Source: Syntrophothermus sp. UBA1445 (GTDB lineage Bacteria > Bacillota > Syntrophomonadia > Syntrophomonadales > DTU052). From it: a stretch of DNA of 8,408 nucleotides. Shown here one piece after another: positions 5,033 to 8,408 of the stretch. The stretch is taken from assembly GCA_002329495.1 (NCBI GenBank), contig DCTH01000257.1, positions 9,120 through 17,527 on the forward strand. Reading direction: 5' to 3'. The notes beneath the pieces are model-generated. The model had not been told where the DNA came from, did not search any database, and saw only the letters and a program-made list of their open reading frames with translations. How positions within the stretch are numbered: position 1 is the first letter of the stretch; the number at the start of each line of letters is the position of its first letter. Made by a program: the position numbers and the translations under genes.

Positions 5033-5065
5033 AATGAATCACGGGGACTGTCCCCATGATTCATT
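5033..5065. repeat. GGGGAC palindrome (D), second of a tandem pair, overlapping the permease 3' end
   Basis: AATGAATCA-C-GGGGAC-T-GTCCCC-A-TGATTCATT: 15 of 16 pairs match around a central T. In minus reading it encodes the last eight residues of the ABC permease and supplies its TGA stop (5039-5041), so it sits inside the coding sequence rather than beside it. Confidence 0.85.
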
Positions 5066-7054
5066 CAGGCCGCTGCTGAAGTAGCTGCCGTTGTGCAGAA
5101 CGAAGTGGACCCGGTAGGCGTCAGTATCCTGGTGGGTGCAGTGCCGCAGCAAGTACTCGATCTCACCGGGGTCAGTGACCCGTACACAGTTGTCCGAGTT
5201 CTCCAGTTCCCGGAGGTACTCCTCGGTGTCGATGTCGCGATGCGTTACTGAAATCCGAACCTTACCGTCGTTTTCCGTAACCGGCACTTTCTCGATCAAT
5301 GCGTACTTGATATCTTCTGGCATCACCCGGGCATTCCTATACTCACCCACATTCCGGAGCCATTCCTCGAAGAAAACATACGATTTCTCCCACGACAGGC
5401 GCAGGCGTTTGCCTTCGTTCAGCAGCAGCGTAACCTCAGACCAGGGCGGACAATTCGAGGTCATCTCCTCATAAGTCTGGGAGCGGGCATCCGTCTGCAG
5501 GGCCCCCACCGCCTGCAGGATCAAGGCCGGGTCCGTAATCTTGGTGTTCCGGCCAACCTCACGGGCTGAAATCAGAATCATATCGACCTGCCGGGGTGAG
5601 ATGTTCAGGATGTCATAGACCATCTTCTTATGCTCCTGCGACTCCAAGATCGGTTTGGCCTGGGCTGCATACCGCGCAACCGGCACCCAGTACTGCCGGT
5701 AAACCGTTTGGCCATTCTCCAGTTGGTAAGCCAAACACCAGTTACGATACCGGGTTGAACGATCCCGATTGTGGAGCAGCGCCTTTTCGATCTTCCGATT
5801 AGCGACTATAGCCTGATGCAACTCATGTATAGCCGCCAGGTTTTCGGCGTTGCGGTAAACCATCGTCACCTCGCGCTGGTAGTTGTCATTATCGGCCTCC
5901 ACCAAGTAGGGGGAAGGAACCGTTTCCCTGGCTTTAAGCCGATAAAAACTTCCGTCCAGATAAACACTCTTCACCTCTTCTAAGGGGGGAATCCGCTTCT
6001 CATAACCAGTAACATCATAGTACAGCCCGGCAATCAGCAGTATAATCACCAGCGAGTACAGTAGATAATTACGTGCCACCCGCAAGCGGAATATGTCCAA
6101 AGATTTGTTTACCAGGATCAGGCTCAGAATATAGCTCAGAATCGAACCCAGGAAGTACCCAAAATAAGTCCAGCCCATACTGTCCTGAGACTGATTGAAA
6201 TAGGTGCCCACCAGGAGCATTCCGCAGAACGTAAACCCCCACACAAAAACCGGGTGCAAGGTCCGGAAGGCCAGGGCGTTACCGGCGTTTTCTGACGGGC
6301 GCCGGCGATAGAAAAACCGGCCCAGCAGGTATAGAATGATACAGCAGAGGAGATAGACGGCTACCTCCGCCCCGGAAAAAGGCTGGTTATAACTAATACG
6401 CATCAGTGGCGACAGCTTTTCGAGGTTGTTGGACAGAAAATCAAAAGGCAGACCGAAGACAAAGTTCTGCAGATTCTGCCACACCAGAAGCGTAAGCCCC
6501 GCTGGCAACAGCAGCATTATGTAAGTTAAAGCCCCCTGTACGGTTGACATGCCGCTGATCATACCCACAGCCACACTGCAGGTAAACAACAGCAGGTTAA
6601 AGACCAGGGCTATGCCCAGCCAGACTAAAACCTCCTGCCCCTTGACGTATTCAATACCCAGACCCTGCAGAACCACCCATGACACCAGCGAGGTTATAAT
6701 TACGGGCACAAATAACAGGAGAACTCCGGCCGTCAGGTGGGTGTTATACAGGGTCTCCCGTCTGACCGGCAAAGCGTGCGCCAGATCGGCAGAATCTCCC
6801 GACTGCAGGTAGCGGAACAGGAAGATGCCGGTAAGCACCGGTACGGATAGCCAAAATAATACCTGCAGGGGGGATTGAAAGCTCAGTATCTGCGAGTAAG
6901 GATAATAGTGAATAGCCTGGCGGCTGTAAACCATCACAATCTGTAAAGGCACGCTCAGGAGCAGACCCAGCAGATAAGCGGCTCCGATCCAGCCGTATCT
7001 CTTTAAATCATGGCGCAGTATCCCGGTGTTAATAAATGATGTTTTGGAGCTCAT
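5039..7054 (-). CDS. ABC transporter permease with large extracytoplasmic C-terminal domain
   Basis: 671 residues. About nine membrane helices are visible at roughly 22-44, 62-82, 107-130, 142-168, 172-192, 228-247, 268-286, 296-316 and 329-346. A hydrophilic domain of about 325 residues (347-671) follows, probably outside the cell. The block GDSADLAHALPVRRETLYNTH (86-106) before helix 3 is typical of the YtrC/ABC-2-like permeases paired with GntR regulators; the C-terminal domain resembles the one often called DUF6449, from memory only. ATG at 7054 has GGGGGA 8 nt upstream; an ATG at 7075 is possible. The gene overlaps the ATPase gene by 26 nt. The last eight residues, NESWGQSP, come from palindrome D, so the native C-terminus was probably altered. 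Substrate unknown; relatives respond to cell-envelope stress or peptide antibiotics. Confidence 0.85.
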   Translation of the reverse strand: MSSKTSFINTGILRHDLKRYGWIGAAYLLGLLLSVPLQIVMVYSRQAIHYYPYSQILSFQSPLQVLFWLSVPVLTGIFLFRYLQSGDSADLAHALPVRRETLYNTHLTAGVLLLFVPVIITSLVSWVVLQGLGIEYVKGQEVLVWLGIALVFNLLLFTCSVAVGMISGMSTVQGALTYIMLLLPAGLTLLVWQNLQNFVFGLPFDFLSNNLEKLSPLMRISYNQPFSGAEVAVYLLCCIILYLLGRFFYRRRPSENAGNALAFRTLHPVFVWGFTFCGMLLVGTYFNQSQDSMGWTYFGYFLGSILSYILSLILVNKSLDIFRLRVARNYLLYSLVIILLIAGLYYDVTGYEKRIPPLEEVKSVYLDGSFYRLKARETVPSPYLVEADNDNYQREVTMVYRNAENLAAIHELHQAIVANRKIEKALLHNRDRSTRYRNWCLAYQLENGQTVYRQYWVPVARYAAQAKPILESQEHKKMVYDILNISPRQVDMILISAREVGRNTKITDPALILQAVGALQTDARSQTYEEMTSNCPPWSEVTLLLNEGKRLRLSWEKSYVFFEEWLRNVGEYRNARVMPEDIKYALIEKVPVTENDGKVRISVTHRDIDTEEYLRELENSDNCVRVTDPGEIEYLLRHCTHQDTDAYRVHFVLHNGSYFSSGLNESWGQSP

Positions 7055-7928
7055 AACCGCTATCCCCCATTTCATGAATGAAGATTTCCTCCAGGGTGAG
7101 GGGCAGGATATCCAGAATCGCCGGGCCATACTGCTGGAGACGGCCCATAATCTCCTGATGGTTGCCGCGCAGGATCAATATATGTACACTGCCCCGCTTT
7201 TCCTGGTAAAGGGGATTTATATCCGTGTAAAATCCGGATGGCACTTCCCCGGAGAATGCCACCTGGACCTTGTGAACGTCCGCCTTCAGATCATCCAGCT
7301 CCCGCTCGATCAGCATCCGGCCCTCATGCAGGATCCCGATATAGTCACACAAATCCTCCAGCTCGTAGAGGTTGTGGGAGGAGATGATAACCGTCATATC
7401 CCGTTCCGCCACATCCTGAACGATGCGGTTCTTCACCCGCTGCCGCATCACCGGATCCAGCCCGTCCAGGGGCTCGTCCAGGATCATAACTTCGGGCATC
7501 ATGGCGAACCCCAACCAGAAAGCCACCTGCCGCCGCATCCCCTTGGAAAGGGTCTTGATCCGCCGGTTGATCTCCATGTTGAAGACCTCCTGCAGGTTCA
7601 GGAAACGCTCCTGGTTCCAGGTGGGATATATGCGGCGGTAGTAATCCGCCATATCCTGAATGGTGTAATTGGTAAAAAAATAAAGATGGTCGGGAATGAA
7701 AAGCATTTTGGCTTTAACCTCGGGATTCTCAAACACGGGGGAGGAACCGATGGTTATGCTGCCGGAATCCTCCCGGTAGATTCCTGCCAGAAGCTTTAAG
7801 AGCGTAGTCTTGCCCGCACCATTGGCCCCCACCAAACCATAAATCGAGCCTTTTTTAACCGATAAGGTGACCTCTTTTAAGGCCTCCAGATCGGCGAAAC
7901 ACTTGCTGACATTGGCGACCTCAATCAT
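7029..7928 (-). CDS. ABC transporter ATP-binding protein (YtrB-like)
   Basis: 299 residues. One nucleotide-binding domain: Walker A GANGAGKTT (34-42), signature LSKGMRRQ (127-134), Walker B VMILDEP (147-153) with catalytic E152, D-loop LDGLD (154-158), and switch H185 in SSHNLYELEDLCD. The expected Q-loop region reads FIPDHLYFF (77-85), with Asp80 where Gln is usual. A C-terminal region (about 210-299) follows, as in many exporter ATPases of this type. ATG at 7928 is chosen because it begins the domain (MIEVANVSK) and overlaps the regulator stop by 8 nt, which suggests translational coupling; GGGAGGG lies about 10 nt upstream. It powers the permease encoded next. Confidence 0.93.
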   Translation of the reverse strand: MIEVANVSKCFADLEALKEVTLSVKKGSIYGLVGANGAGKTTLLKLLAGIYREDSGSITIGSSPVFENPEVKAKMLFIPDHLYFFTNYTIQDMADYYRRIYPTWNQERFLNLQEVFNMEINRRIKTLSKGMRRQVAFWLGFAMMPEVMILDEPLDGLDPVMRQRVKNRIVQDVAERDMTVIISSHNLYELEDLCDYIGILHEGRMLIERELDDLKADVHKVQVAFSGEVPSGFYTDINPLYQEKRGSVHILILRGNHQEIMGRLQQYGPAILDILPLTLEEIFIHEMGDSGYELQNIIY

Positions 7929-8313
7929 CCTGTGGATGCCCTCCCTTCGAGTCGAAAATCTGATCTTCAATGATGGAACTGATCTCCTGGTAGTTCATGC
8001 CCAGATAACGCAGTTCGGAGACGACTCTCCTCAATTCCTGCCGTAGTCGATTAAGGCGTGCCGGCTGATCGCTGGGAGCAGTAGGCCTGACAAAGTGCCC
8101 CTTCCCGGGCACCGAGTAGACAAACCCCTGGTGTTCCAGTTCCCGATAAGCCTTCTGCACCGTGTTGGGGTTGACGGTCAGTTCACCAGCCAATACCCGC
8201 ACCGGCGGCAGTTGCTCGTCAGGCTTCAAGACCCCGCTGATGATCAGCTCCTTGAACCGATCCACCAGCTGCTCATAGATCGGAGTCCGGCTGCGGAAAT
8301 CAAGTTCAAACAT
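7921..8313 (-). CDS. GntR-family (YtrA-type) transcriptional regulator
   Basis: 130 residues. The N-terminal winged helix-turn-helix spans residues 10-76: PIYEQLVDRFKELIISG, then LPPVRVLAGELTVNPNTVQK with the recognition helix, and the wing GFVYSVPGKGHFV. The short C-terminal tail (about 55 residues, helical and charged) is what defines the YtrA subfamily, which lacks a large effector domain. Such proteins usually repress their own ABC operon. ATG at 8313 is preferred over ATG at 8316 because the ribosome site AAGGGGGG (8319-8326) lies 5 nt from it but only 2 nt from the other. It is first in an operon with the ATPase and permease, behind a promoter with a palindrome at its start site. Confidence 0.93.
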   Translation of the reverse strand: MFELDFRSRTPIYEQLVDRFKELIISGVLKPDEQLPPVRVLAGELTVNPNTVQKAYRELEHQGFVYSVPGKGHFVRPTAPSDQPARLNRLRQELRRVVSELRYLGMNYQEISSIIEDQIFDSKGGHPQDD

Positions 8314-8327
8314 CATATCCCCCCTTC

Positions 8328-8345
8328 CGTACCACGCGTACTACG
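8328..8345. promoter_or_regulatory. Candidate GntR operator over the transcription start
   Basis: Minus reading CGTAGTACGCGTGGTACG is an imperfect dyad: CGTA-NN-ACGCGT-NN-TACG, 14 of 18 positions symmetric. It lies between the -10 element and the ribosome site, over the expected start of transcription, a usual place for YtrA-type autorepressor sites. Binding by the GntR protein is inferred from position. Confidence 0.55.
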
Positions 8346-8349
8346 ATAA

Positions 8350-8378
8350 ATAATACACACAAGACAATTTCAGGTCAA
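8350..8378 (-). promoter_or_regulatory. Sigma-A promoter of the GntR-ABC operon
   Basis: Minus reading TTGACC (8373-8378), a 17-bp spacer, and TATTAT (8350-8355): both elements match consensus at 5 of 6. The start of transcription would fall near 8343, inside the candidate operator. Confidence 0.8.
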
Positions 8379-8390
8379 CAAATGAATAAG

Positions 8391-8408
8391 GGGGCAAGTC
8401 GGGGACGG
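8391..8408. repeat. Partial GGGGAC palindrome at the window edge
   Basis: GGCAAGTCGGGGACGG (8393-8408) matches the outer arm of palindrome B (3573-3588) at 14 of 16 bases. The other arm would lie beyond the window. It stands just upstream of the GntR-ABC promoter. Confidence 0.6.

Noticed and set aside
4984..5064. N-terminal extension of RarA to ATG at 5064
   Set aside because: The extra 27 codons are mostly palindrome sequence; the TTG at 4983 has a proper ribosome site and gives the normal RarA N-terminus.
7026..7799. Plus-strand 257-codon frame opposite the ABC ATPase gene
   Set aside because: It is antisense to an ATPase with all motifs intact; the product is His/Leu/Pro-rich, as expected of a shadow frame, and there is no ribosome site.

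Overview
The window looks like chromosomal DNA of a Gram-positive, spore-former-type Clostridia (Peptococcaceae / Desulfotomaculum / Pelotomaculum-like). The case rests on strong AAGGAGG-type ribosome sites, several TTG starts, a GntR(YtrA-type)-ABC operon, very small single-pass membrane proteins, and GGGGAC-cored palindromes of the kind I associate with this group. The assignment is inference; no rRNA or marker gene is present.

Layout, left to right. The window opens with the 3' end of a FetB/UPF0014 membrane protein gene (+, 1-159). Convergent with it is a papain-family (C1) peptidase gene (-, 231-1127). Upstream of the peptidase are a clear intrinsic terminator (1227-1251) and the 30-residue membrane protein gene that it ends (-, 1262-1354). 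A two-gene minus-strand operon follows: a divergent YbaB/EbfC-like protein (2131-2421), then an unrecognised 127-residue protein (1727-2110), closed by a 52-nt hairpin (1652-1703). Divergent from this operon is a 34-residue membrane protein gene (+, 2513-2617). Next come a good sigma-A-like promoter (2683-2711), about 260 nt of leader that can fold into a contiguous set of helices, and a thioredoxin gene (+, 2982-3305) with a TTG start and a weak ribosome site.

The right half is all on the minus strand. A palindromic promoter/operator region (8328-8378) drives a GntR repressor (7921-8313), an ABC ATPase (7029-7928) and a large ABC permease with a C-terminal extracytoplasmic domain (5039-7054). 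These three genes overlap each other by 8 and 26 nt, so they form one translationally coupled transporter operon of the YtrAB type. rarA (3643-4983) lies downstream in the same direction and converges on the thioredoxin gene.

Overlaid on this is a family of perfect or near-perfect palindromes sharing the core GGGGAC/GTCCCC, all between genes or at gene edges: 171-202 (degenerate), 3489-3542, 3573-3638, 5004-5030, 5033-5065, and a fragment at the window edge (8391-8408). They bracket rarA, and one supplies the last eight codons and the stop of the permease gene.

The two best leads are the structured thioredoxin leader, in which a hairpin loop is exactly complementary (7 nt) to the thioredoxin ribosome site, and the palindrome family. 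I saw no tRNA, rRNA, CRISPR array, transposase gene or phage gene.
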